The notes beneath the pieces were generated by a model. The model had not been told where the DNA came from. It was given only the letters and a program-made list of their open reading frames with translations, and did no database searches. 64,000 bases of DNA from Fischerella sp. PCC 9605 (GTDB lineage Bacteria; Cyanobacteriota; Cyanobacteriia; Cyanobacteriales; Nostocaceae): contig NZ_KI912151.1 of assembly GCF_000517105.1 (NCBI RefSeq), positions 62,001 to 126,000 on the forward strand, in the 5' to 3' direction. Shown one piece after another: positions 51,239 to 59,600 of this stretch (position 1 is its first letter; the number at the start of each line of letters is the position of its first letter). The position numbers and the translations under genes are program-made.

Positions 51239-51335
51239 CTTAGTGTCTTGGTGTCTACCCTGCGGGAAGCCGCTGCGCGTCTATGTGGTGAAAAAATAAA
51301 TTTTTTTGAACCACCAAGACACTAAGACACCAAGT
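51239..51335. repeat. Palindromic dispersed repeat (family A) with a GC-rich element inserted
   Basis: CTTAGTGTCTTGGTG (51239-51253) and CACCAAGACACTAAG (from about 51311) are the same arms as at 33284-33352. In the left arm a GC-rich block TCTACCCTGCGGGAAGCCGC...GCGCGTCTATG is inserted between two copies of TGGTG. The intact copy at 33284 lacks it. Confidence 0.8.
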
Positions 51336-51457
51336 CGAATAAAGAAAAACAGGCAATGAAAGCAGATTTTTCACCCACCACCAAAGGGCTGGTTTATTAT
51401 TACCCATTACCAACTTAGGTAACATTATAAGTATTCAAGCGGGCACGATATTACTTG

Positions 51458-51733
51458 TCACTGTTGTGGAAGAGAACAATAAATACGAAATGGTTCACGT
51501 TTGAACATAATACAAGGGTTATCGGAGTCATAAGTATTGTTATTTGCAGAGGCAACTTTGTAATTGAGTAGCACTTTTGTCCAGACAACAACACATACTA
51601 TGCTCAAAATTCCGGTTAGTACAGTCTTGCGAGTAATTTTTCTATTTATTTTTTTCGGTAAGTTTGGTATTTTCGATTGACAACAAACTTGCTTTGAAGA
51701 CCAGAAATGCTTATCAAAATCGTAGTAACTCAT
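51458..51733 (-). CDS. Small single-span membrane protein, hypothetical
   Basis: 91 residues. GGAAGAGAG lies about 8-15 bases before ATG 51733. One transmembrane helix (about 36-54, TVLTGILSIVCVVVWTKVLL) follows a basic stretch (KKINRKITRKT), so the N-terminus would face the cytoplasm and the C-terminal ~35 residues (ASANNNTYDSDNPCIMFKREPFRIYCSLPQQ, two Cys) the outside. No family is recognised. Composition is AT-rich like the surrounding spacer, so it might be a chance frame. Confidence 0.4.
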   Translation of the reverse strand: MSYYDFDKHFWSSKQVCCQSKIPNLPKKINRKITRKTVLTGILSIVCVVVWTKVLLNYKVASANNNTYDSDNPCIMFKREPFRIYCSLPQQ

Positions 51734-52003
51734 TTATGAACTCTCTTCCAATTGTTGAGCGATAAATACGCTCATTACAAATCGTGATTTATCTAAATCA
51801 ATATAATCACTACTAAAAATTTTCTACCAAAAATACAACTTCTATTAAGATTTCATTTTACGATGCTCGGCAATGAAAATAAATAATTAATACCAATTGG
51901 AAAAATAATTGTAATCGAGGGATGCTCGAAAAGCTTATTATGTAACTCTTCCACAATCCAAAACATTAAATCCAAAATTGTATAATTTCAGCTAGTCAAT
52001 GAA

Positions 52004-52888
52004 TTAAAACATCTTCTCCTTTTGCGATCGCATTACCTTTCCGACGGTTACATTTAACTCTGCACCAATCAGCATCACCAAAGAACTCAAATTAAGCCAC
52101 AACAATAGCACAATTCCTGCGCTCAAAGCACCATAAGTCAGATTGTAATTTGCGAAATTGGAGACATATACTCGAAAAATTCTAGAAACAACTGCCCATA
52201 ACAGGGCTCCGATAAATGCTCCTGGCATTATAGGAGTTCCGGCTGGCCATCGACTAGGCCCGTGACGATAGATAATGCTAAAGGCATAAGCTATTATCGC
52301 TAAACTTAAAAGCCAACGAAAAAAAGTCCAAGCAGATAAAAATGCTGTTCCTGGAACTTCTGTAAGAATCTGTACCAGCTCGACAATTAAGTCACTGATA
52401 AACACTAAGAAAGAAGCAATCAGTACTAAGCTAATAGTTCCAATTGTCAATAATAGAGAGACGAGTTTAGCTTTCCAAAATGGTCGCTTCAAGTTTGGTG
52501 GAATTTGATAAATCTCATCCATTGCACTCATCGCAGCACTAATTGCCCCAGAGGCTACCCACAAGGCTACGATAAAACTTATATACAACACTTTCCCGCT
52601 TTGAGGTAACTGTATCTGTCCGACAAATTCCTTAATCAGGAGCGGAACTTGTTCTGGAGCTAGATTCAGTACTTGCTGGGCCAAAGCATCAACTTTATCT
52701 TGAGGAATTTCCAACATCCCTATTACAGTTAGGATTGCTACAAGGGTTGGAAACAAGGCTAATAAGTTGTTATACGCCATTTCCGCAGCCAGACCAAATA
52801 ATCGGTGTTTGCCACTCTCGTCAATAACTTGTTTGAGAACCCGAAAGTTGAGGTGGCGAAAGAAACGGATAAAGCGAGTAGATAGCAT
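52004..52888 (-). CDS. YihY/BrkB family membrane protein
   Basis: 294 residues with six transmembrane helices. The pattern starts with the hydrophilic FIRFFRHLNFRVLKQVIDESGKHRLFGLAAEMAYNNLLALFPTLVAILTVIG (the AAEMAYNNLLALFP signature), then VLYISFIVALWVASGAISAAMSAMDEIYQI, LLLTIGTISLVLIASFLVF, WLLSLAIIAYAFSIIYRHGPSRWPAGTPIMPGAFIGALLWAVVSRIFRVYVSNF and GIVLLLWLNLSSLVMLIGAELNVTVG. The PG and GAELN motifs are typical. Formerly annotated as ribonuclease BN; true role is unclear, possibly transport. A copy of the recurrent 25-bp motif (52965-52987) lies 77 bp upstream, oriented toward it. Confidence 0.92.
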   Translation of the reverse strand: MLSTRFIRFFRHLNFRVLKQVIDESGKHRLFGLAAEMAYNNLLALFPTLVAILTVIGMLEIPQDKVDALAQQVLNLAPEQVPLLIKEFVGQIQLPQSGKVLYISFIVALWVASGAISAAMSAMDEIYQIPPNLKRPFWKAKLVSLLLTIGTISLVLIASFLVFISDLIVELVQILTEVPGTAFLSAWTFFRWLLSLAIIAYAFSIIYRHGPSRWPAGTPIMPGAFIGALLWAVVSRIFRVYVSNFANYNLTYGALSAGIVLLLWLNLSSLVMLIGAELNVTVGKVMRSQKEKMF

Positions 52889-52964
52889 ATGTTGGCGGTT
52901 ATCAAACCTGAGTCTGACTAATTTTATGCTGACTGTATGCTTTGTGAAAGTCAGTTTTGGCTGG

Positions 52965-52987
52965 CAAGAGCAAATAAGTCATTTCAG
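52965..52987 (-). promoter_or_regulatory. Recurrent motif, copy upstream of YihY
   Basis: Reading leftward: CTGAAATGACTTATTTGCTCTTG, 19 of 23 positions equal to the consensus CTTAACTGACTTATCTGCTATTG. It is preceded by ATTTCTTCAA, also present before the copy at 63255-63279. It lies 77 bp before the YihY start. Confidence 0.5.
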
Positions 52988-53105
52988 CAATTTTTGTTAG
53001 CCATTGAAGAAATTTCTTGCAAAAATTTGCATTTTTGGATGTTCTGCCTGATTGGAGTAACAAGCAAGAGGAATTTTTAGCGACCGCAGTTTCTCAAAAT
53101 ATTTG

Positions 53106-53130
53106 CTTAACTAGCTTATCTGCTATTGCA
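53106..53130 (+). promoter_or_regulatory. Recurrent motif, copy upstream of the transketolase gene
   Basis: CTTAACTAGCTTATCTGCTATTGCA, oriented toward the + strand gene at 53445, 315 bp away. Differs from the 63483 copy at few positions. The spacer 52889-53444 contains no other supported gene; a frame from TTG 53126 with two hydrophobic stretches is doubtful. Confidence 0.55.
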
Positions 53131-53444
53131 ACTGGTGCTGAATCGTGACACAGTAGTAAAGTCGCTAGAAGTCGTGTCGTTCCTTATCAAGGTTTTATTT
53201 ATCTTTTTCTCTACTTTTTTTACAGGAGAAAATTTATCATCCTTGGTGCTTTCGCTGATTATTTTTGGCGTAATTCTTTTAGGTTGTGGACTATTTATTT
53301 ATACAAACAAATTTTTTTATTGTGTGTGGCGATCGCCGGACTCGCATTTCAATTATAAAAAAATCCAAAATCTAAAATCCAAAATCCAAAATTGGTTGAC
53401 TCTCTCAATTATGATGACAATCAGATAATCAAGGAAAATCAGCC

Positions 53445-55361
53445 ATGACTAATGTCGCAGAACGTAGCTTTCCGATTGATTTAGCAGCCTATAAGCCACT
53501 GGCACTAGACCCTAGCAACCCAAATCTTACTGATGAGCAACGTCAGACGCTAAAAGCCAATATTCAATTGTGCCGGGATGCGATTGTTTTCTTCACCGCC
53601 ACGGGAGCAGCCAAGGGCGTGGGAGGACATACTGGTGGCCCTTACGATACAGTACCAGAGGTGGTAATCTTAGATGCATTGTTCCGAGGCGCACCAGATA
53701 AATTTGTGCCGATTTTCTTTGATGAAGCAGGACACCGAGTTGCTACCCAGTATCTTATGGCTGCTCTGCACGGCGATTTACCCTTTGAGCAGCTAGCCCG
53801 TTATCGTGAAGCTCATTCTCAACTACCTGGACACCCTGAGTTAGGATTAACACCAGGCGTGAAATTTAGCTCTGGGCGTCTGGGACACATTTGGCCCTAC
53901 ATTAACGGGGTGGCAATGGCGAATCCAGACAAGGTGGTGATCTGCCTTGGTTCTGATGGTTCGCAACAAGAAGGTAATGATGCAGAAGCAGCACGTTTGG
54001 CGGTTGCCAAAAATCTCAACGTGAAGCTGATTATCGACGATAATGATGTCACGATCGCCGGACATCCTTCCGAATATCTACCAGGTTTTAGTGTTGCTAA
54101 AACACTCACGGGTCACGGAGTTAACGTGAATGTGGGGAATCCTGAGGATTTGGATGATTTGTATCGCCGCATCTGTGAAGCAGTAACCACTGATGGGCCA
54201 GTTGCTCTCGTCAACAAGCGCAAGATGGCTGTGGGGATTGAAGGTATAGAGGGTTCAACCCACGGTCATGATGTTATCCCAGTAGATAAGGCGATCGCTT
54301 ATCTAGAAAAACACGGACGAACCGAAGCTGTCAATTACCTCAAGAATATCCAAAAACCGAAGCTACCATATACTTTTCTCGGTGTAAGCGAGAAATGGGA
54401 TTCCAACCGCAACGTGTTTGGTGACGCGGTAGTATCTGTTCTCAGTCGCATGAGTCCAGCCGAGCGCCAGGAAAAGGTAATGTGTATCGATAGTGACCTG
54501 GAAGGCTCTTGCGGACTGAAGAAAATTCACGATGCCTATCCAGAAATATTTGTCAGTTCCGGCATTATGGAACGGGGCAACTTTTCCGCCGCCGCTGGAT
54601 TCGGTATGGAAAAAGGCAAGCAGGGCATCTTCGGTACTTTCAGCGCCTTTTTGGAAATGTGCATTTCCGAAATTACGATGGCGCGGTTAAACTACTCCAA
54701 TGTTCTGTGCCACTTCTCTCACTGCGGTGTGGACGATATGGCAGACAATACCTGCCATTTTGGTCTGAACAATATGTTTGCCGACAACGGGCTAGATGAC
54801 GGCTACGAAACACGGCTTTACTTCCCGGCTGATGCTGGCCAAATGAAAGCCTGCGTTGAAGCAGTGTTCTTTGACCAAGGGTTACGATTTATTTACTCCA
54901 CCCGTTCCAAAGTACCGCAAATTCTAGACGCGAACGGTAAAAACTTTTATGGCGAAGGTTATACCTTTGTCCCTGGTAAAGATGAAGTCGTGCGCGAAGG
55001 TTCTGCTGGCTACATTATTAGCTTTGGCGATGCATTGTATCGCGCCCTTGATGCTGTGGAACATCTCAAACAGCAGGGAATTGACGTAGGTTTAATCAAC
55101 AAGCCTACACTCAACGTCATTGATGAAGAAATGCTTGCCAAAGTTGGTAAAGCGCCTTTTGTGTTGGTTGTGGAAGCACTAAATCGCCGCACAGGGCTGG
55201 GTAGCCGCTTTGGTTCCTGGTTGCTTGAGCGCGGATTCACACCAAAGTTTGCTCATCTCGGCATTCATAAAGAAGGTTGTGGCGGTTTATGGGAACAGTT
55301 CCCCTATCAAGGACTTGATCCTGAAAGCATCATCAAGAAAGTGAAAGAATTAGTTGGCTAG
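53445..55361 (+). CDS. Transketolase-family thiamine-diphosphate enzyme
   Basis: 638 residues, close to the 620-670 of transketolases. The ThDP-binding motif is LGSDGSQQEGNDAEAARLAVAKNLNVKLIIDDND (about 160-195, G-D-G...N-N type). N-terminal GGHTGGPYDTV with FFDEAGHRVATQYL and HGDLPFEQL are family elements; the pyrimidine domain includes MERGNFSAAAGFGMEKGKQGIFGTFSAFLEMCISEIT and HFSHCGVDDMADNTCHFGLNNMFADN. The C-terminal transketolase domain holds GSAGYIISFGDALYRALDA. The sequence is unlike the main Calvin-cycle Tkt, so this is a divergent clade with its own substrates, perhaps a sugar ketol-transfer used under stress. Phosphoketolase motifs are absent. Ribosome-binding site AAGGAAA. Upstream: the recurrent motif at 53106-53130. 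Confidence 0.85.
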   Translation: MTNVAERSFPIDLAAYKPLALDPSNPNLTDEQRQTLKANIQLCRDAIVFFTATGAAKGVGGHTGGPYDTVPEVVILDALFRGAPDKFVPIFFDEAGHRVATQYLMAALHGDLPFEQLARYREAHSQLPGHPELGLTPGVKFSSGRLGHIWPYINGVAMANPDKVVICLGSDGSQQEGNDAEAARLAVAKNLNVKLIIDDNDVTIAGHPSEYLPGFSVAKTLTGHGVNVNVGNPEDLDDLYRRICEAVTTDGPVALVNKRKMAVGIEGIEGSTHGHDVIPVDKAIAYLEKHGRTEAVNYLKNIQKPKLPYTFLGVSEKWDSNRNVFGDAVVSVLSRMSPAERQEKVMCIDSDLEGSCGLKKIHDAYPEIFVSSGIMERGNFSAAAGFGMEKGKQGIFGTFSAFLEMCISEITMARLNYSNVLCHFSHCGVDDMADNTCHFGLNNMFADNGLDDGYETRLYFPADAGQMKACVEAVFFDQGLRFIYSTRSKVPQILDANGKNFYGEGYTFVPGKDEVVREGSAGYIISFGDALYRALDAVEHLKQQGIDVGLINKPTLNVIDEEMLAKVGKAPFVLVVEALNRRTGLGSRFGSWLLERGFTPKFAHLGIHKEGCGGLWEQFPYQGLDPESIIKKVKELVG

Positions 55362-55745
55362 TACCAGTGTGCGGAAGTCACGCATTCACGCATTCAAAAG
55401 TCAAAAAGCTTATTATTTAGGCTTTTCGTTGATTTGGAATGATAACTTTATTTCCGCCATCATGTACTAGTGTTAAGTTAAGTCATACTAGGTTGGAGTC
55501 AAAGATAGTACTTCCCTCACCCCCTCCCCTCTTCCAAATTGGGAGAGGGGTTGGGGGTGAGGTTTATTTTATGTTTTCTAAGGTTGATTTATTTATCTCG
55601 ATCAAACAAAACGGCTATTGTCATTAGGGTGCTGGTGAACTACCTCTTGCGTGCAGTCTTCGTTCCAAAACCCAAACATGACTCCACCAATGCAGAAAGG
55701 ATGACTGGCACTTCCAGTAGTACCTAGAGGCGATCGCGATCGCAT
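55362..55745. other. Spacer with hairpin 55515-55562 and a short doubtful frame
   Basis: CCTCACCCCCTCCCCTCTTCC pairs with GGGAGAGGGGTTGGGGGTGAGG over about 20 bp with small mismatches, between the transketolase gene and sodC (convergent). A frame ending at 55727 (VLVNYLLRAVFVPKPKHDSTNAER...) could be a tiny protein or a remnant; I do not call it. Confidence 0.5.
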
Positions 55746-56369
55746 TTACCCTTCATCATTGTCTGACTCCTGAGATTCATCCTTATAAGAGATGACCCCA
55801 CAGCCTATCCGTGGCCCGCCTGCATCTGCCGCTGTTCCGCCCGCTTTTTGTAGGTCTGGTAACTTGTGAATGATAATTGCACTACCATTCTCATCAAACA
55901 CGCTGACGGGACTATCACTCAGTGTAACTCGACTGGTTATTGCATAGTATGTTGCACGTCCCTGTTCATCTACTACCAGGTTCGGCAATTCACCCAGATG
56001 GTACGGATGGTTCACCTCAACAGGAGTTTCAGAACTAAAAGGACCGGGGTCAAAGTGACCACCAGCCGTACTAAAAGGAGGTTGAGCATTAGGATCGCAC
56101 ACACCCACAGAATGAATGTGGAATCCGTGCAAACCAGGAGTCAGAATTGCCGGATTACCTTGAATTGCCCCCCGAATTCTTACCGGGCTATTCTCTCGCT
56201 GGGTCAGAATGAGAGTGCCAGTAATCTCGTTACCCTCTATATGAACTTGTGTTCGTAGCAATTTGCCTGACGCATGTGCTTGCCCAAATGCAAGTCCGCA
56301 AACCAGCACCAAGCAAAGGCTGACTCCAAAAACGAACAAAGATTTGAATCGTGAAAACTTTATCACCAT
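55746..56369 (-). CDS. sodC: Cu/Zn superoxide dismutase, exported
   Basis: 207 residues. A signal peptide (about 1-33, FVFGVSLCLVLVCGLAFGQAHA) sends it to the periplasm or thylakoid lumen. The Cu/Zn SOD barrel follows with metal ligands in LHGFHIHSVGVC (copper His pair), GGHFDPG (zinc/copper His), a HPYHLGELPNLVVDEQGRA loop with further zinc His and Asp, and GSAIIIHKLPD with the last copper His. The disulfide partner is in GGPRIGCGVISY. It dismutates superoxide to H2O2 and O2. Cu/Zn SOD is uncommon in cyanobacteria. The C-terminal tail (DESQESDNDEG) is acidic. Two motif copies (56605-56628, 56705-56728) lie upstream on its strand. Confidence 0.93.
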   Translation of the reverse strand: MVIKFSRFKSLFVFGVSLCLVLVCGLAFGQAHASGKLLRTQVHIEGNEITGTLILTQRENSPVRIRGAIQGNPAILTPGLHGFHIHSVGVCDPNAQPPFSTAGGHFDPGPFSSETPVEVNHPYHLGELPNLVVDEQGRATYYAITSRVTLSDSPVSVFDENGSAIIIHKLPDLQKAGGTAADAGGPRIGCGVISYKDESQESDNDEG

Positions 56370-56604
56370 GACCTCCTACGGTAACAAAAAATAACTTGAG
56401 TTAGATTCTAGATTCCGCTTTAGCAATGCCCGAAAAAGTGGCAATGCCTTCAGTTGTTCTTGTATCAATGCAGTTGCAAAAAACATTTGGATGAACAGAG
56501 AGAAAAAACCGAAGTAATGATTATCTTTCTAAAAATTGTTCTATCTAGTTAAATTTACCTTACTCAAATAACAATCCTATAATTTTATACTTTATTGCTC
56601 AATT

Positions 56605-56628
56605 TCATACCAGATAGCCAGTTAAACT
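56605..56628 (-). promoter_or_regulatory. Recurrent motif, degenerate copy upstream of sodC
   Basis: Reading leftward: TTTAACTGGCTATCTGGTATGAA, matching CTTAACTGGCTTATCTGCTATTGAA with single-base gaps. It lies about 236 bp before the sodC start and 77 bp from the next copy. Confidence 0.4.
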
Positions 56629-56704
56629 GCTCATCTGGGATTGGAGTGTATAGATTGCAACAATATTTTTCTCATGTTAAGTAAATGTAAAGTCAGTGTT
56701 TGAG

Positions 56705-56750
56705 TGCAAGACAAATAAGTCAGTTAAGCCTGTTTTGTCGGTCAGTTAAG
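56705..56750 (-). promoter_or_regulatory. Recurrent motif with extra half-site, upstream of sodC
   Basis: Reading leftward: a half-site CTTAACTGAC (56741-56750 region), then 22 bp further the fuller copy CTTAACTGACTTATTTGTCTTGCA (56705-56728). The 22-bp phase is about two helical turns. The whole 541-bp spacer (56370-56910) holds no gene. Confidence 0.5.
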
Positions 56751-56910
56751 AAAATCAGGCAAAAGTATTTATATTTTTATATTTTGATAATGATAACTAC
56801 ATTATCCGTGGTATTCTAAACCATAGCTTCAACTAATCTTGTTCTATAAATTCTCTCAGAATCTAAGTCAGTAGTAATTACATTCACCACAAAATTTCAT
56901 AACTAAACGT

Positions 56911-57922
56911 ATGAGGTTTAAATCAATTGCAGTATCTGCCTTGATGACAACCTGGGGTTTTGCACTACCGCTTTATGCAATTGAAAGGAGAATACAAAAT
57001 ACTTTTGCTCACGCTTTCTCAGTAGCGCAAAGCAATTGGCAATCATTCTCCTCCAAGGGCGGAAAATTTACCGTTCAAATGCCAGGAGTACCTCAACAGC
57101 AGACAGCTACCACTACTAGTATTATTGGCAACCCCAACAACTGGAATGGTGCCAAATTCAGCAACGGTTCCGAAGTATGCGCCGTTGCGTATGCTGACCT
57201 GTCGTTTGATGTCATTCGTTACGGTAAGTAATGCTCTACTAGACAGTATGAAAAACAAGTTGATGACAACAGAATTTAACTGGAAGACACTGAGGAATTA
57301 CGGAAGAAAAATTAGACTAAACGAATATCCAGGGAAAGAGTTTATTAGCATTCGAGATAATCGGATCGCCACACTCAGGATGTATTTAGTCAAACGACGC
57401 CTATATGCGCTGTTTGCAAATTCAGGTAACATTTCTCACGTCACCCATTTTTTAGACTCTTTCCAGCCTGCATCTCTGTGGCAACCTTTTATCTCCAAAA
57501 CAGGCAAATTCACGGTGCAACTGCCGATGGCTCCACTGGTGAAGTCTCAATCTATCCAATTCCAAGGAAAACAACTAAGTTGGCAGAAATTTGAGGCTAG
57601 AAATTTGTATGCCGACCCCGAACTATATGTAGTTTTATATACCGATTTATCCTCAGAATATGTGCGACAGGAAAGAGAAACTGTACTAAATGCATTGGCA
57701 AAGAGTATTTTGGCTGATTTGGGTGTAACCAAATTGCCTCAAAACGGTAAGGAAATTTCTCTGAATGGCGATTCAGGCCGGGAATATATGGGATCGACCA
57801 ATGATGGAACGCTGATTGTTTTGAGATTTTACTTAGTTGGGCAAAGGGTTTATGGTGTCTTTGCTCGGTCTAAAGACTTGATGAATCTTAATCAGTTCCT
57901 CAGTTCGTTTAAAGCCCAGTAG
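56911..57922 (+). pseudogene. Exported two-repeat-domain protein, frameshifted in the first repeat
   Basis: Frame one (56911-57231) begins with a signal peptide (MRFKSIAVSALMTTWGFALPLYA) and the first half of a domain: WQSFSSKGGKFTVQMPGVPQQQ ... VCAVAYADLSFDVIRYG. Frame two (to 57922) continues with SNALLDSMKNKL ... FISIRDNRIATLRMYLVKRRLYALFANSG, and then a second copy of the same domain: WQPFISKTGKFTVQLPMAPLVKSQ ... YVVLYTDLSSEYVRQERETVLNALAKSIL ... LIVLRFYLVGQRVYGVFARSKDL. Comparing the repeats, the first lacks about 11 nt near 57222-57232, which shifts the frame. One intact gene would give about 340 residues. The second domain may still be made from an internal start. Family unknown, probably envelope-located. 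Confidence 0.78.
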
Positions 57923-57946
57923 GGAGGAATGATGATGCGATTGATT

Positions 57947-58702
57947 TTAGAACTTCAAACTCCTTAAATTCAGCAGTAGAGGAACAGCTGTTTTCAAAAC
58001 ACTAAACAAATCAGCAAAAGTGTAGTTAAAAATTTCGATACCAAACGATGTACCACTAGATCCCCCAACTACGATTTTTTGATCGTAGATTCTAGTAACC
58101 ATCAAAGTACTACCTAGATTAGGATGGACTAAATCGCAAAACAAACCGTACAGTTTACCTATCGCTGGTTCCTCCCGTATCCATGTTTCCAGGCAAGTCA
58201 GGATATTAACCTGAGTTTGTCTCGGTTGCTGTTTGTAATGCAATAGATTTTGGTTAACATAGCTAGAGAAAAATTCTTGCCAATTGAAGCGGGTTCCACG
58301 CAAATGCTTATCTAAAAGCTCAAGTATCTCATATAGAGTTGCAAGTGGAGCGTTTTCCCAACCGTCTGACGCTTGGATGAGTGGCTGCATTTCTTCCTGG
58401 ACATAGTACCGCAGAACGGCCACGTACTCGATGATGGCTCGTCCAATGACACCGTATAGCAAAAAGTTCTGCGTGTTTGCGGTGTAAATCAGCGATCGAC
58501 ACATCAAATCTAGCTTGTTGACATAAACTGCCCAGAGTATATCTATGTAATGATTGATGCGTTGATGAACTTCATCAGGAGGATGCCACACAACCAAAGT
58601 TTTACGATGAGTGGCAAGTAGGGCTACAGCTTCTTCAAATTGCCCCAAGAGTGGCAGAATATCAGACTGCACTTGTTGCCGGAATGCAGGGTCAAATTGC
58701 AT
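57947..58702 (-). CDS. Conserved hypothetical helical protein
   Basis: 251 residues, soluble, strongly helical, no signal peptide. Segments: FDPAFRQQVQSDILPLLGQFEEAVALLATHRKTLVVWHPPDEVHQRINHYIDILWAVYVNKLDLMCRSLIYTANTQNFLLYGVIGRAIIEYVAVLRYYV, later AIGKLYGLFCDLVHPNLGSTLMV. The arrangement (R-x-x-x-E...; L-V-H-P-x near the end) recalls DUF5677/HEPN-like helical proteins, where CDLVHPN-type loops recur, but catalytic R-x4-6-H is not evident. ATG 58702 is the only sensible start. It is convergent with the frameshifted gene, 24 bp away. Not recognised beyond this. Confidence 0.65.
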   Translation of the reverse strand: MQFDPAFRQQVQSDILPLLGQFEEAVALLATHRKTLVVWHPPDEVHQRINHYIDILWAVYVNKLDLMCRSLIYTANTQNFLLYGVIGRAIIEYVAVLRYYVQEEMQPLIQASDGWENAPLATLYEILELLDKHLRGTRFNWQEFFSSYVNQNLLHYKQQPRQTQVNILTCLETWIREEPAIGKLYGLFCDLVHPNLGSTLMVTRIYDQKIVVGGSSGTSFGIEIFNYTFADLFSVLKTAVPLLLNLRSLKF

Positions 58703-58760
58703 GGTGACAAATATATTTACATAAAGTTGTCTGAAGACTGTTCAACCCCAGAACAATAAA

Positions 58761-58853
58761 CTAAAAAGCGATCGCATCACTCGTAACTGCTGCACCAACT
58801 CCGGTAAGTAAAAGTTGCCGACGATTGAATTTGCCATAGTTATTGATGTTCAT
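58761..58853 (-). pseudogene. Orphan Tat-type signal peptide remnant
   Basis: A 30-codon frame starting ATG 58853 reads MNINNYGKFNRRQLLLTGVGAAVTSDAIAF then stops. N-R-R-Q-L-L-L-T-G-V-G-A-A is the twin-arginine signal of an exported redox protein, but the mature part is missing; the stop TAG follows immediately. Probably the leftover 5' end of a deleted gene, or a very small exported peptide. No ribosome-binding site is clear. Confidence 0.45.
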
Positions 58854-58913
58854 CTAAACTTAAAGCCAGAAAGCAGAAGGAATATTCTAAATTCTTAATT
58901 CTCCCTATCTCCC

Positions 58914-58980
58914 AGACGCGCCATGGCGCGTCTCTACATCTCTCCCCATCTCCCCACCTCCCCATCTTCCATTCCTCCAT
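58914..58980. repeat. Palindrome and STRR stretch behind DUF3611
   Basis: AGACGCGCCATGGCGCGTCT (58914-58933) is a perfect 20-bp palindrome of the GC-rich repeat type, followed by C-rich TCTCCCCA-like units (58939-58979) that run to the stop of the DUF3611 gene. Likely 3'-end repeat of the membrane operon. Confidence 0.65.
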
Positions 58981-59583
58981 TTACTCGTAAGAGATACGGG
59001 GCATAATTCGATACAACAGCCAAAGAGCAACAATTACGCCCACCAATTCTGCGGCGATCGCATTTACAATTGCTTGCATTGACATCATCTGTAAGGGAGT
59101 AATTGGCAAACCTGGAGTTGCAACCGCAGCACCTGGAACTCGGGTATAAATAGTAGAGGCTCCCTGGGGTAAAGATAGCACTCTATTCAAGAGCAACCCC
59201 ACTTGTGTCATCATCACAATGACTGCAAATATCATTCCACCAACATTTGCAATTATCCCGATCCAAATATCTCGAATCACCTCTGCTTTGGAAGGGCGGA
59301 GATAGGGGTCATCTATTTTTTTAGACAATCGTGTATAGCGAAAACACCAATAAATTGTGAATAGCAAAACAAACAAACAAGCATAGGCAAAAAACGTACC
59401 CATACTGTATCTGTTTGCCATGCGCCGCTGAGAATCACCAAAAAATAGGACAGGTACGGCAATAAATATCGGAATCAAGCCCAGCGCTAACTGGAGAAAG
59501 AATCCAATCCAGCCAACTATGCGAAACTCACTAGCGATACGATTGGCGCTAGGTGCATGAGAGGATGTGGGTAGATTATGCAT
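58981..59583 (-). CDS. DUF3611 family membrane protein
   Basis: 200 residues with four transmembrane helices: IVGWIGFFLQLALGLIPIFIAVPVLFF, MGTFFAYACLFVLLFTIYWCFRYTRL, GIIANVGGMIFAVIVMMTQVGLLLNRV and AIVNAIAAELVGVIVALWLLYRI. The FRIVGWIGFFLQL start, SRRM-like loop (DSQRRMANRYS) and RPSKAEVIRDIWIGIIANVGGM match DUF3611, a family of cyanobacteria and plastids. Function unknown, probably thylakoid or plasma-membrane. Last gene of the three-gene operon with the hydrolase-like gene 17 bp upstream. Confidence 0.88.
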   Translation of the reverse strand: MHNLPTSSHAPSANRIASEFRIVGWIGFFLQLALGLIPIFIAVPVLFFGDSQRRMANRYSMGTFFAYACLFVLLFTIYWCFRYTRLSKKIDDPYLRPSKAEVIRDIWIGIIANVGGMIFAVIVMMTQVGLLLNRVLSLPQGASTIYTRVPGAAVATPGLPITPLQMMSMQAIVNAIAAELVGVIVALWLLYRIMPRISYE

Positions 59584-59600
59584 AGGTTATTTAGTAGATG

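Noticed and set aside
53126-53428. 100-codon frame with two hydrophobic stretches before the transketolase gene
   Set aside because: Starts at a TTG inside the recurrent motif copy and ends in an STRR-like AAAATCC array; probably not a gene.
53445-55361. Phosphoketolase for this gene
   Set aside because: Length 638 and the GSDGSQQEGNDAEAARLAVAKN motif fit transketolase; phosphoketolases are about 790 residues.
55539-55727. 62-codon frame behind the transketolase gene
   Set aside because: Its first part comes from a C/G-rich inverted repeat; the end might be a remnant but cannot be supported.
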